NCBI GenBank assembly: GCA_016722525.1
Contig: JADKJB010000010.1
Location: 103,408-167,407 of the forward strand
Direction of reading: 5' to 3'
DNA length: 64,000 nt
Source: Bacteroidota bacterium
GTDB taxonomy: Bacteria > Bacteroidota > Bacteroidia > AKYH767-A > OLB10
Both the position numbers and the translations under genes were made by a program. Below the pieces are notes generated by a model. It was not told the DNA's origin, searched no databases, and saw only the letters and a list, made by a program, of their open reading frames with translations. How positions within the stretch are numbered: position 1 is the stretch's first letter; each line of letters starts with the position of its first letter. This document shows, one piece after another, positions 30,870-41,373 of this stretch.

Positions 30870-31028
30870 GTAGAATTTAGTCTACCAATAAGAGTCGGCT
30901 TTTTACCAACTTTTAGTTGCCTTTCACGGAATATTTATGAGTCCGGCTGCCAGGATAAGGTAACTTGACTGGGTCACTCAAAAAATATGAAATTCAAACA
31001 AAATCAATTAATAAAAACAAACAAAACA

Positions 31029-34000
31029 ATGAAAAAACAAAACAACTTCAAAACGATTCTTCCGGACCGTAAGCCGGAACGGGGAATTAAAATGACGGTG
31101 CTTATGGCACTTCTCACGCTCTCCTCGTTCTGGGGTGTGGCGCAAACAGTATTGATCTCTCCAACCGGTAACGGTGGGTTTGAATCAGCAACTTCAACAT
31201 TTGCAGCAAATGGCTGGACGGTCGTGAACGCTGCCAATGGAAACAGCTGGGTAGTTGGTTCAACTACTTTCTCTGCTGGTACTAAAGGAGCCTACATTTC
31301 CAGTAATGGAGGTGGTAATAACAATTACACAAATGGTGGATTTCCTTCAGCTACACGTATTGTTCATTTCTATCGTGATGTAACATTTCCCGCAGGCCAA
31401 ACGCAAATTACTTTATCATTCAAATGGAAAGGTGATGGAGAAAGTAATAACGATGATTTAAAAGTCTTCCTGGCTGCTACATCGGTAACACCTGCTTCAG
31501 GTTCTGAGGTTGCTTCCGGAAATTTAATTGGTGGAGGTTATGAAAATCAAACCAGTTATCAAACAGTTACTATAACAATTCCGGCTGCAAATGCTGGAAC
31601 GACTAAGCGATTAATTTTTAGTTGGAGAAATAATAATAATTTCGGTGGAAGTAATCCAGCCGGTTCATTCGATGAGATTTCACTCACTACTTGTACACCT
31701 CCATCAATTACTGCATCCAGTAACACTCCTGTTTGTGTAGGTAGTAGTTTGAATCTTACTGCTGTTGGTAGTGGTTCTTTTTCATGGGCTGGTCCAAATA
31801 GTTTTACTTCTTCTACACAAAATCCGACGGTATCAAACGTCACTGCTGCCGCAGCAGGTACTTACACAGTAACTGTTACATCAGGTGGTTGTTCTGCTTC
31901 GGCTACTACTAGTGTCAGTATTAATCCGGCTGCAACCGGTGTAGCACCAACTGCTTCTGCTGCCTCGGTTTGTGCAGGCACTAATTTTAACTTATCTGCT
32001 AATATCGGTGTTGCTGCCGCTCTTGCCAATACTGCTGATTTTGCGATTCCGGATAATAATACAACAGGTATTTCATCTCCTATCACAATTTCAAATGGCT
32101 TTCTTGCCAGTCAGGTGGCTTCAGTAACAATTAACATTAATCACGGTTATACTGGTGATATGGACATTTTCTTAAAAGCGCCAAACGGCTCTCAAATCGA
32201 ATTGTCAACTGATAATGGTGCTGGTGGAAATAATTATACCAATACTGTTTTTGTTACAGGTGCTGCTTCAATAACAACAGGTGCTGCGCCATTCACCGGT
32301 AATTTTGCACCGGAACAAGCATTTAGCACACTTACCGGTTCTGCAAATGGAATATGGAATTTGGTTGTAAAAGATGATGCAGGTTCTGATGTAGGAACTT
32401 TACTGGATTGGACGCTTTCTGTTATTTCTTCTACGGGTGTAACCTACACATGGTCTTCCGTTCCTGCAGGTTTTAGTTCTTCAGCACCACAACCTACAAC
32501 ATCGCTATCTGCAGCTACTACATATTCCGTTTCTTCAACGTTTGCTGGTTGCAGTAATTCTATCGGCTCGGCGGCTGTTGGTGTTTTAGCTGCTCCAACA
32601 GTTGAACCTACTTCAAACTCTCCGGTGTGCGAAGATGCTGATATTGCTCTTTCAGGTTCTTCCGGAGTTTCTTATGCATGGTCAGGTCCAAATGGTTTCA
32701 CTTCCAATGTTCAGAATCCTGTAATTTCTGCTGCAGCACTCAATGCAGGTGGAACATATACACAAACTGTTACAAATGCATTCGGTTGTTCTGCGTCTAA
32801 TACTACGGTGGTAGTTGTGAATGATCGTCCAACACTATCAATTGGGTCAATAGTTGATGTAACTTGTAATGGAGGCAATAATGGTTCCTTCCAAATGAAT
32901 GTTGTAGGTGGAACAGGTCCTTTTAACTATTCTGAAGGATTGAATTTGAATGTGGATGGAGCTTTCACCGGCTATGTTGCAGGTACAGTAACAGTTTTAG
33001 TTAGTGATAATGTGGGTTGTGAGGATACTGAAGATGTTACTGTTACAGAACCTGGACCAATTTCTATTGCCGATGCAGGCACTAATCAATTGCATTGTAA
33101 TATTGGTACCTCAAGCCTTCTGGCAAATACACCAGTCGTTGGAGTTGGATCATGGTCTGTGGTCAGCGGTACAGCAAACATCACTGACCCTTCTTCAGCT
33201 TCATCCGGTTTAACCGGATTAGGAACAGGAAGCATAGTGCTTAGATGGACCATTACTCAAGTTGGCTGTTCCTCCAACTTTGATGATGTTACAATTATCA
33301 ATAGCCCTTCTGCTCCTTCTATCCCTGGTGTTATTTCAGGTGTTCAGGTAGCTTGTCCTCCTTTAACAGGAGAGGTGTTCTCAATTGCTCCGGTTGCAAA
33401 TGCATTGTCTTACCTCTGGTATGTTGGGCCCACTTCTAATGGAGTTACTTTTACTTCTCCGGTGGATGGTCTTTCAGTTACTGCTGATTTTGGAGCTACT
33501 ATTAATTCGGGTTACGGAATCAGGGTACACGCTATTAACGGTTGTGGTGCCGGCGATTATTCAGCTATTTTCCTTCGTCGTACTGTTTCAACTCCGTTGT
33601 TAACAGGATCCACTCAGGCATGTGCGAATGATGTAAAGACGTATACTATTCCTGCAGCAATAGGCGGAGCCGTTAGTTATACCTGGACAGGACCTGCCGG
33701 AACTACATTCAATGGTAATGCAGGACCATTCACTTCAAATACGCTTGCTGTAAATGCACAATTCTCCAATGTATTTGTTTCCGGAAATGTATGTGTTGTT
33801 GCTAACAGTCCTTGTGGCATTGCAACTCCTCAAAGATGTATTGCTGTTTCCTCTATTCCTGCTCGTCCTGTAAGTGTATCAGGATTGCTGAAAGCATGCC
33901 CAGGTAGTTCATTGCAATACAATGTTGCTACTGTAGCAGGAGCTACATCTTACAACTGGAGTCTGCCTGCTGGCGCTACAATTTCTAGCGGATTGGGTAC

Positions 34001-34922
34001 AGCAACCGTAACTATCGATTTTAGTGCTGGTTTTAATGGAGGAAATATTTGTGTAACTGCAACCAATGCTTGTACTACTGGAGCTTCACGTTGTATCAAT
34101 GTTCAAAAAGCAACTCCAACTATGCCAGGTAATATGGTAGGGCCAATCGGTGGATTGTGTGGCGGAACATATACTTATAGTGTGCCATCTGAACCAGGTA
34201 TTTTATCATACAACTGGACAGTACCTGCTGGAGCAGTGATACTAAACGGAGCAGGTTCAAATTCTGTTGAAGTTGATTTTTCAGGAGTTGCATTTCCTTC
34301 AGCAGCTAACCAATACCTGCAAATGGCTGTGACTAAAACTAATAGCTGCTCTACAGGACCTGCACGTACAATTACTGTAAAAGGAGTTCCAAGTAATGCT
34401 GCTGCCATAACAGGTGCGAATTCAGTTTGTGCAGAAGATGCAAGTTTGGCTTATTCTGTACCTCTGGTATTCGGTGCAACAAATTATGTTTGGTCAGTTC
34501 CTAGTGGTGGCAATATTATTTCAGGACAAGGCACTAATTCAGTGGTTATTGACTGGGGATTCTTCAGTGGAGTAATCGGTGTAACTGCTACTAACTCATG
34601 TGGAAACGGTGGAACCAGAACTTTGCTTGTAAACGTAACCTGTCGTTTAGCATCAACTGCTTCATCCGTAGTTTCAAATGTGAATGTCTATCCTAATCCT
34701 GCTTCTGAATCTACAAAAATTACTTTCAGTTCTTTAGAGAACAGTAACTATAAAGTAGCACTCATAGATCTTACAGGACGTGAAATATTAACTCAGAACG
34801 GAACTGCAACTGAAGGTTCAAATGAGTTAAACTTGGATCTGTCAAAAGTTTCTAAAGGAGCTTATATGATTAGTCTTGTTAATGGCGATCATGCGAGTCA
34901 AATCAGGTTAATTGTGGATTAA
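31029..34922 (+). CDS. giant T9SS surface protein with P-domain, SprB repeat and PKD-like array
   Basis: About 1297 residues, intact. ATG 31029 (MKKQNNFKTILPDRKPERG) is preferred over 30987 because it puts the signal peptide VLMALLTLSSFWGVAQ near the start. Order: N-terminal jelly-roll to about residue 225, Ig-like, P-domain (DIFLKAPNGSQIELSTDNGA), two Ig-like, SprB repeat (DVTCNGGNNGSFQMNVVGGT), a linker domain, about six PKD-like repeats (pattern CPGSSLQYNVATVAGATSYN then W.(L/V)PAGA.I..G.GT), and the sorting domain NVYPNPASESTKITFSSLEN. The P-domain normally sits behind a protease; here no protease is present. Likely a secreted, surface-attached adhesin. A terminator follows. It is a tandem paralog of the gene upstream. 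Confidence 0.9.
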   Translation: MKKQNNFKTILPDRKPERGIKMTVLMALLTLSSFWGVAQTVLISPTGNGGFESATSTFAANGWTVVNAANGNSWVVGSTTFSAGTKGAYISSNGGGNNNYTNGGFPSATRIVHFYRDVTFPAGQTQITLSFKWKGDGESNNDDLKVFLAATSVTPASGSEVASGNLIGGGYENQTSYQTVTITIPAANAGTTKRLIFSWRNNNNFGGSNPAGSFDEISLTTCTPPSITASSNTPVCVGSSLNLTAVGSGSFSWAGPNSFTSSTQNPTVSNVTAAAAGTYTVTVTSGGCSASATTSVSINPAATGVAPTASAASVCAGTNFNLSANIGVAAALANTADFAIPDNNTTGISSPITISNGFLASQVASVTININHGYTGDMDIFLKAPNGSQIELSTDNGAGGNNYTNTVFVTGAASITTGAAPFTGNFAPEQAFSTLTGSANGIWNLVVKDDAGSDVGTLLDWTLSVISSTGVTYTWSSVPAGFSSSAPQPTTSLSAATTYSVSSTFAGCSNSIGSAAVGVLAAPTVEPTSNSPVCEDADIALSGSSGVSYAWSGPNGFTSNVQNPVISAAALNAGGTYTQTVTNAFGCSASNTTVVVVNDRPTLSIGSIVDVTCNGGNNGSFQMNVVGGTGPFNYSEGLNLNVDGAFTGYVAGTVTVLVSDNVGCEDTEDVTVTEPGPISIADAGTNQLHCNIGTSSLLANTPVVGVGSWSVVSGTANITDPSSASSGLTGLGTGSIVLRWTITQVGCSSNFDDVTIINSPSAPSIPGVISGVQVACPPLTGEVFSIAPVANALSYLWYVGPTSNGVTFTSPVDGLSVTADFGATINSGYGIRVHAINGCGAGDYSAIFLRRTVSTPLLTGSTQACANDVKTYTIPAAIGGAVSYTWTGPAGTTFNGNAGPFTSNTLAVNAQFSNVFVSGNVCVVANSPCGIATPQRCIAVSSIPARPVSVSGLLKACPGSSLQYNVATVAGATSYNWSLPAGATISSGLGTATVTIDFSAGFNGGNICVTATNACTTGASRCINVQKATPTMPGNMVGPIGGLCGGTYTYSVPSEPGILSYNWTVPAGAVILNGAGSNSVEVDFSGVAFPSAANQYLQMAVTKTNSCSTGPARTITVKGVPSNAAAITGANSVCAEDASLAYSVPLVFGATNYVWSVPSGGNIISGQGTNSVVIDWGFFSGVIGVTATNSCGNGGTRTLLVNVTCRLASTASSVVSNVNVYPNPASESTKITFSSLENSNYKVALIDLTGREILTQNGTATEGSNELNLDLSKVSKGAYMISLVNGDHASQIRLIVD

Positions 34923-34948
34923 TTCCTAATTGACCCGGTTTGCCCCGG

Positions 34949-34991
34949 AATCCCTTTCTCTGCTTAAAACCAGAGGAGGGGATTTTTTTTT
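34949..34991 (+). terminator. intrinsic terminator
   Basis: ATCCC...CTCTG / CAGAG...GGGGAT stem with internal bulge is followed by T9. Confidence 0.7.
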
Positions 34992-35008
34992 GTTTCAATT
35001 TTCTTAAT

Positions 35009-35239
35009 GGGCTTCAGCCCCCGCAACGGATTAGCTTCTGCAAACTAAATTTCAACTCCCCCACCGGGCTAAAGCCCGGTGGGGGAGAGAGGGTTAGCAC
35101 ACTCCCATCTCCGCCCTGAAGGGCGGAGTTAGTGAAACATGTTCAACATAAAAAATTTTAGTCGCAACATAAGATAACGTTATGGAACATGTGAAAAAAT
35201 TAAGCTTAGTAACGTATTAACTTCGGCAAACCCACTAAC
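35009..35239. repeat. 231-bp direct repeat, copy A
   Basis: Near-identical to 35571-35803. It carries three palindromes: GGGCTTCAGCCC at the start, a 15-bp perfect hairpin CTCCCCCACCGGGCT-AA-AGCCCGGTGGGGGAG at 35056-35087, and CTCCGCCC-TGAA-GGGCGGAG at 35109-35128, followed by a shared AT-rich tail. Confidence 0.88.
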
Positions 35240-35258
35240 CTACCCACCCAATCTCACA

Positions 35259-36004
35259 AACTCCGTCCTTCAGGGGCGGAGTTAAAACAACACCTGATCC
35301 AACAAGGCTTCAGCCCCCGCAACGCTTTAACTTCGGCAAACCCACTAACCTACTAATCCACTAACTCACTAACCTACCCACCCAATCTCACAAACTCCGT
35401 CCTTCAGGGCGGAGTTAAAACAACACCTGATCCAACAAGGCTTCAGCCCCCGCAACGTTTTAACTTCGGCAAACCCACTAACCTACTAATCCACTAACTC
35501 ACTAACCTACCCACCCAATCTCACAAACTCCGTCCTTCAGGGCGGAGTTAAAACAATGGCTGATCCCAAAGGGCTTTAGCCCCCGAAACGGATTAGCTTC
35601 TGCAAACTAAATTTCAACTCCCCCACCGGGCTAAAGCCCGGTGGGGGAGAGTGGGATAGGACGCACTCGCATCTCCGCCCTGAAGGGCGGAGTTAGTGAA
35701 ACATGTTCAACATAAAAAATTTTAGTCGCAACATAAGATAACGTTATGGAACATGTGAAAAAATTAAGCTTAGTAACGTATTAACTTCGGCAAACCCACT
35801 AACTCACTAACCTACCCACCCAATCTCACAATCTCCGTCCTTCAGGGCGGAGTTAAAACAACACCTGATCCAACAAGGCTTCAGCCCCCGCAACGCTTTA
35901 ACTTCGGCAAACCCACTAACTCACTAACCCACTAACCTACTAATCCACTAACTCACTAACCTACCCACCCAATCTCACTAACTCCGTCCTTCAGGGCGGA
36001 GTTA
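35259..36004. repeat. REP-like palindrome cluster with octamer spacers
   Basis: Five copies of AACTCCGTCCTTCAGGGCGGAGTT or close variants lie at 35259-35283 (one extra G), 35393-35416, 35526-35549, about 35831-35854 and 35980-36004. They are separated by copies of GGCTTCAGCCCCCGCAACG and by runs of an 8-base unit CACTAACY (for example TACTAATC CACTAACT CACTAACC). The short GC-rich palindromes resemble REP elements mobilised by RAYT transposases; no transposase gene is in the window. Confidence 0.8.
35571..35803. repeat. 233-bp direct repeat, copy B
   Basis: Second copy of the 35009-35239 element. It differs by a few substitutions near the start (GGGCTTTAGCCC) and after the large hairpin. Confidence 0.88.
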
Positions 36005-36044
36005 AAAATAACGCCTGATCCAAACGGGCTTCAGCCCCAGCAAC

Positions 36045-36690
36045 TAATGCTCATTAAAGAAATAATTATTTCCCTTCAACCAATTTCTAACTGCATATTT
36101 TTAATTGCGAGTTGTATTTAAGCTTGCAATTTTGATTCAATGAACCCAATAGGTTTATTTTTTAGAAATTGAAAATTCACTTTCTGAATTCAAACGATAG
36201 AATAATAGGGCTTAAAATGGAAAAATTTATTTTTTTCTTACAGCATCTATAATAAAGTGAAGTTTCACCATTAAAAATATTTAAAAGATTGATATTCAAT
36301 ACTATAAATAAAATACTTCCTGCTGATCCGCATTTCTCATACTTTAGGTTGAATTTTTGGAGGGATCAAGTACTTTTCAACAATGATTTTTCTCTTTTTA
36401 ATGAAACATTTTAATATTGTTAATTGTTAAACATCAGAATATCAAAGATATGTGTGATAAATATTTTTGCCTGACATTCAAGTTTGTTAAGAAGCATAAA
36501 CAGGATTCTGGTTAGCTACTTGCATTCATTTAAAATATATTGTATCTTTACAAAAGAAGTGTGTTAATGAAATTGGTCAATTTTGTTGAAAACCTTACAA
36601 ATTTGACCAGAAACTTAACTAACAGGAGTTAATTGCGTATAAATTAAATCAGTATTCTGAATCTAATTTAAACATCATATAAGTCACAGA
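36045..36690. other. AT-rich leader before the 1419-codon T9SS gene
   Basis: About 645 bases without a gene or clear repeat. A possible -7 box TATCTTTA is at 36543-36550, giving a leader of about 135 bases if used. Confidence 0.4.
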
Positions 36691-39600
36691 AATGAATTTC
36701 CCCATTGTTGAAACTTGGCAGATTCTCAGTTACCTTATTTTCATTGGTATTCGCCTTGATATTATTTTCCACATCAAGATCATCGGCCCAGATATTCTCC
36801 ACCATCGCAGGTGGAAATTGGAATGTTGGCACCACCTGGGTAGGTGGAATAGTGCCTACTAATGGTGACCCTGTTATCATCCAGGGCGGCGCTACGGTTA
36901 CGGTAACTACCAATACAGATATTATTGCAAATTTAACAGTTCAACCCGGTTGTACTTTAAGAATTGTTAATGTTGCTACAGCTTCACTGTCAGTTGATGG
37001 GACAATTACTGTAGGGGGTGTTTTAGAAAATAATGGAAGAATTGATCTTCTCAATCCATACGCATTTACTTTGACAGGAACTTATATTCACTATCCGCGT
37101 GCAAACGTAGCTGCAGATGAAACTATTTTTGAAAATGGAATTGAAAATTTTTCTCCTGCAAGCACACTCATCATTGAGGATTGGAGTAATCTTTCAATTC
37201 CACTCGGTTCAATTACAAGAGTAACCGGCGATTTTGGTAATCTTATTTTAAGTGTTCCTTCTTCAGGCACATATTGGGATCAGGATGGTGTTTTTGGAGG
37301 TGCTGCCGGCAGAATAAAAGGAAACTTTACTGTCAACGAAGGTGAAGTGATGATGGATGATGGAACCGGTAATTCGACCATTTATACTTTGAATAATGTG
37401 CTTTTAACCGGAACAAGCCAGGTAATTTGGCAGGCTGGCGCAAACAGGGCATTGACAATTAATTGTATCAACTTTACAGATAATAGCACATCACTATTAA
37501 CCAGTAAGCTTAAAAGTATTTGTTTTGGAGCTTTAACCTGGAATGTGACCGGAACACTTACACTTGCCCATAAATTTTTCGTCATTGAAGGTATATTGAG
37601 TGATGCTGTTTCAGCTGTAATAAATGTAACAGGTGATTTTAATATTTCCGGCGATTCAGTTGCAATTCTCCGGCAGGTAAGCGGAAACCTCAATCTAACG
37701 GTTAATGACAATACGAATATTTCAGGAAATCCTTCTTATGTAAGATTTATGGAAGGTAATACCGGAACCATGACTTACGCTACCACTAATTTCACTGTTT
37801 CCGGAGGGAATAATAATGTGCTTGTTGGTAGTCCACCGTTATTGGTTCCCTTGCCAACCGCACCGGTTTTTATTAATATCTCAGGTAATTTAAGTGCTAC
37901 AGCCAACTCAACAACATACTTTGTAAATTCCGATGTTAATATCAATCGTACTGAAATACTTGTAGGAGGTAATTATAGTTCTTCTGCTCCAGCTGCAAAT
38001 ATTATTTTAGCTAACACCAATGGTAATCTTCTATTTGATGTTACAGGGAATTATACCCAAACAAATGGTAATTTCACCGGTCAGCAATTTGCAGGAAATG
38101 TTAAAGCTGATTCTATTATTATAGGAGGATTCTTCTTGTTTAATTCTCCTACTACTACAAATTATTTTTATGCAAATAAGGGCGCTGGTTCCGTAGGAGG
38201 AACTACATTTCGGGTTCTTGGAAATTTTACAATTCAAAATTCAGGGCTCGGTAACGGTGAAGGCGTATACGGAGTTTATCAGGCCAACTCATTTCTTGAC
38301 TTCTATGTAGGTGGAAATTTTCTGCTTACCCAGGGCCGTTTCAATGGAATATATAATGGAATCGGTGATCTTACTTCTGTTGTAAATGGATCCTTTACGC
38401 AGTTGGATGGTAGCTATCGTGGTATCTTAAATGTAGTTTCTGACCAGGCCGGAATTGCAAGTTTTACGGCCAACTCACTTGTTTTTAATCGTGGTCAGTT
38501 TTCGGTTTATTTTGCAAGCAGTGGACTTCCGTTGACTGCAACATTTAATATTATCAATGATTGTACAATTTCATTTTTTAGTGTGCAGGATACATTTACC
38601 TGCATAGGTGTTGAAAAGATTGAACCGAATCAAAACGAAAAAAAGCTGGCTATGACTGTTGGAGGCAATTTCTCTGTGGGTGGAGCCAATGGAACTTTTA
38701 TTTCCAGTAAAGCTAAGGGGAATGAGTTCGTTAATATTACAGGCGATGTATCCATTAGTGGGGGAGTGAATAGTTTCAATAGTTCGTTATTGCTTGCTGT
38801 AAGTAATGGCCACCCTGTTCGATTAAATGTGGGAGGCAATTTTAATGTGACCGGTGGTAATACATTTATTTCGGCACGATTCGATTCTATTTTCTGCAAT
38901 ATTAATGGGAATGTGACTATATCAAATGGCATTCTTTCTCTCAAAGGAGGAGCAGGTTTTGCTGTTATGAATGTTAAAGGAGGATATAACCAAACCGGAG
39001 GTAGTTTTTATATTCACAATTCAACTACTATACCTAACGGTGAGCCTACACCTGCACGTGTATTTATTAATTCTGATAAAGATAATGTTGGAGATTTTGT
39101 TCAGACCGGAGGGTTTTTCTATTTTGACAACAATCTGAATGCATTATCAGTGATGGCTGAATTGGTTGTACGTTCGCCAAATTATTCCATAGGCCCGGGA
39201 GGTTCTATTCTGTGTGCTTCCAATACTAAATTTGGAAAAACTTTATTTTGCATACCAGGTGGTACAATTAATTTTTCACGTATAACCGGTCATGTCCTGC
39301 AAGAAGTTAAGCAATGGATCGATACCACTACCACTCTCGATGTAGTATCTGGAAATATTCAAATTGGATCCTTCTCTGCAACAGGTTCCCCTTCCTCCGA
39401 TTTTTTAAAGGTGGATGGCTCCAGTGTTTTGAATTTACGTGGTAATAAGGTTTTTTCTAATCTTCAATATGCGTTTAGCGGTATACTTGTTTTAACAGGG
39501 CGCATCAGAACTACTCATGCAAATGGCATTTTTAACAATACCAGCAATGCTGCTTTCGATGCAACCGGTACCCTTGATTATTATTTATCCCCGCTATCAA

Positions 39601-40949
39601 CAGTTGAATATTATGGAGTTGATAATCAAATTATTTCTGGTTGGGGTTTAGGTATTGCCATTAAACCACAGCATCAATACGGTAATTTAGATATTAATTT
39701 TCAAGGCACACCTGATTTAGAATGGGTAATGCCTGCCAGTTTACCTAATGTAACTAGTGTTTGGGTAAGAAATCAATTGATATTAACCAATGGTGAATTA
39801 AATCTGGACGACGACCATGTACCACTTTCAGGTGGAAAAAATATTGTGATAAGAACTACGGGAAGTAGTACTGTTCCTCCAATTGTTAGAACTAATGGAT
39901 ATATCAGGGCTGAAACTGGTGGTGACAATGGAAACGTTATTTGGCGTTATGCTCAAAGTGCGGTTATTCCGGTTACCATCCCATTTGCATTCAGTAGTAA
40001 TGCTGCAGATTATGTACCACTGACTTTAACTCCAGTCACAAATAAATTTGACTCTATTTCAGTAACTACTTACAGGACAAATGCTGCCAATTTGCCTCTT
40101 CCTCCGGGAGTCGCCCATGTTAATGATTTGGGAGGAGCTAACAATAGTCTTCAAACTGTGGATCGTTTTTGGAAGATTGATGCTACCGGTACCTTTACAT
40201 CTGTAAATGTTAATTTTAGATGTACTGCTTCTGAACAAGGAGCCATTGTGAATCCAAGGTCTCAAAAGTGGATTCCTGCCTCTTTGGGTTGGGCACTTCC
40301 TGTTGGGGCACAAGCGAATCTGGCTCCTAATGGAACCTCCGCAAATACCCAACCTGCTAATAGTGGCTGGTGGACACTTTCTGCCTTGTTGAGTCCGCTG
40401 CCAGTTGAACTGGTTAGCTTTAAAGCGCAATGCGATCAGAAGGATATGGAAATATCCTGGATCACAGCAAGTGAAATAAATAATGAATTATTTACTGTTG
40501 AACGGAGTATTGATGGAGTTGACTTTGAACCTATAGCCTCATTAAAAGGCGCCGGTAATTCAACTTCCAGTCATTCTTATACTATTATTGACGTGCAGCC
40601 ATTAGATGGAATTAATTATTATAGATTAAAGCAAACTGATACCGATGGTGCCTTTACCTACTCTGAAATTATTACTAAAACAAGTTGTGATCTTAAAGGT
40701 GCAGTAAAAATTTATTCCTATGTAGAAAACAACCAGAACATTCAGGTAGTGATGGAAACCAGTATTGGTGAAAAAGCCACTTTAGTAGTCACTGATTTAT
40801 CAGGTAGAGTTGTCTATAATAAAGGAATTACAGTAAATGCAGGTTTTAACCAGTTTACTATTCCGGCCTATGGTTTTTCACAAGGTATGTATCTGGTATC
40901 CTTGAAAGGTGAGTTAAACAAACATTCAGACAAACTGGTTCTCAGATAA
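36691..40949 (+). CDS. giant T9SS surface protein with beta-helix-like repeats (one 5' frameshift)
   Basis: About 1419 residues. The open frame begins at a TTG (36705), but ATG 36691 becomes the start if one C is removed from TTCCCC, giving MNFPLLKLGRFSVTLFSLVF and a full signal peptide ending SRSSAQ. The first domain NWNVGTTWVGGIVPTNGDP...VTV is a common Bacteroidota N-terminal motif. Then follow more than twenty irregular beta repeats of the form I.GN(F/V)...GG.F, (VNISGDVSISG-like), suggesting a long beta-solenoid. The C-terminus has a fibronectin-like domain (LPVELVSFKAQCDQKDMEIS ... GINYYRLKQTDTDGAFTYSE) and a sorting domain (VVTDLSGRVVYNKGI ... QGMYLVSLKGE). Likely adhesin. It lacks the PKD-like array of its neighbours. 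Confidence 0.87.
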
Positions 40950-40963
40950 ATCTACTATTTCAT

Positions 40964-41006
40964 AAAAAAGAAAAGGCTGTTATCCTGTAAGGTTAACAGC
41001 CTTTTC
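40964..41006 (+). terminator. intrinsic terminator
   Basis: The stem AAAAGGCTGTTA / TAACAGCCTTTT with a loop of about ten bases runs into a T-rich stretch. Confidence 0.88.
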
Positions 41007-41373
41007 TTTTAGCTTTTCTCATACTTTAGTATGAGAAAGCGGAAGATATTAACTTTTCGATTTGATTATTTGATTTGACAATTATTTAATGTATTGCAAA
41101 TTAAAGTGTTAGGTAATTTCAAGTTTTTGAATTTCCATGTAAATAAATTGTAATATTTATGTTACTAGCTTATATTTTTCTTATATTAGCCTACCTTAAA
41201 ATGTGGGGTTAGTTTGATCTGCTCAAGTGTATTTATTGTAGCTCAACATAAAATGTGTTGTAGCTTTTCGAAAGCAACTTTAAAAGTAGTGTTTTATTAA
41301 ATGTACAAATTGTGCTAATTTTTTTTTAATAGATTTAAATTCATCGTTTAATTACATAAAAAAGAATCCATTC
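41007..41373. other. AT-rich gap and leader
   Basis: 367 bases after the terminator without an open frame or repeat. It probably holds the promoter and a long leader of the next gene; no convincing -7 box was chosen. Confidence 0.4.

Noticed and set aside
31559..32086. Long minus-strand open frames inside the giant genes
   Set aside because: They are antisense shadows of repeat-rich coding sequence, without starts, signals or family motifs.
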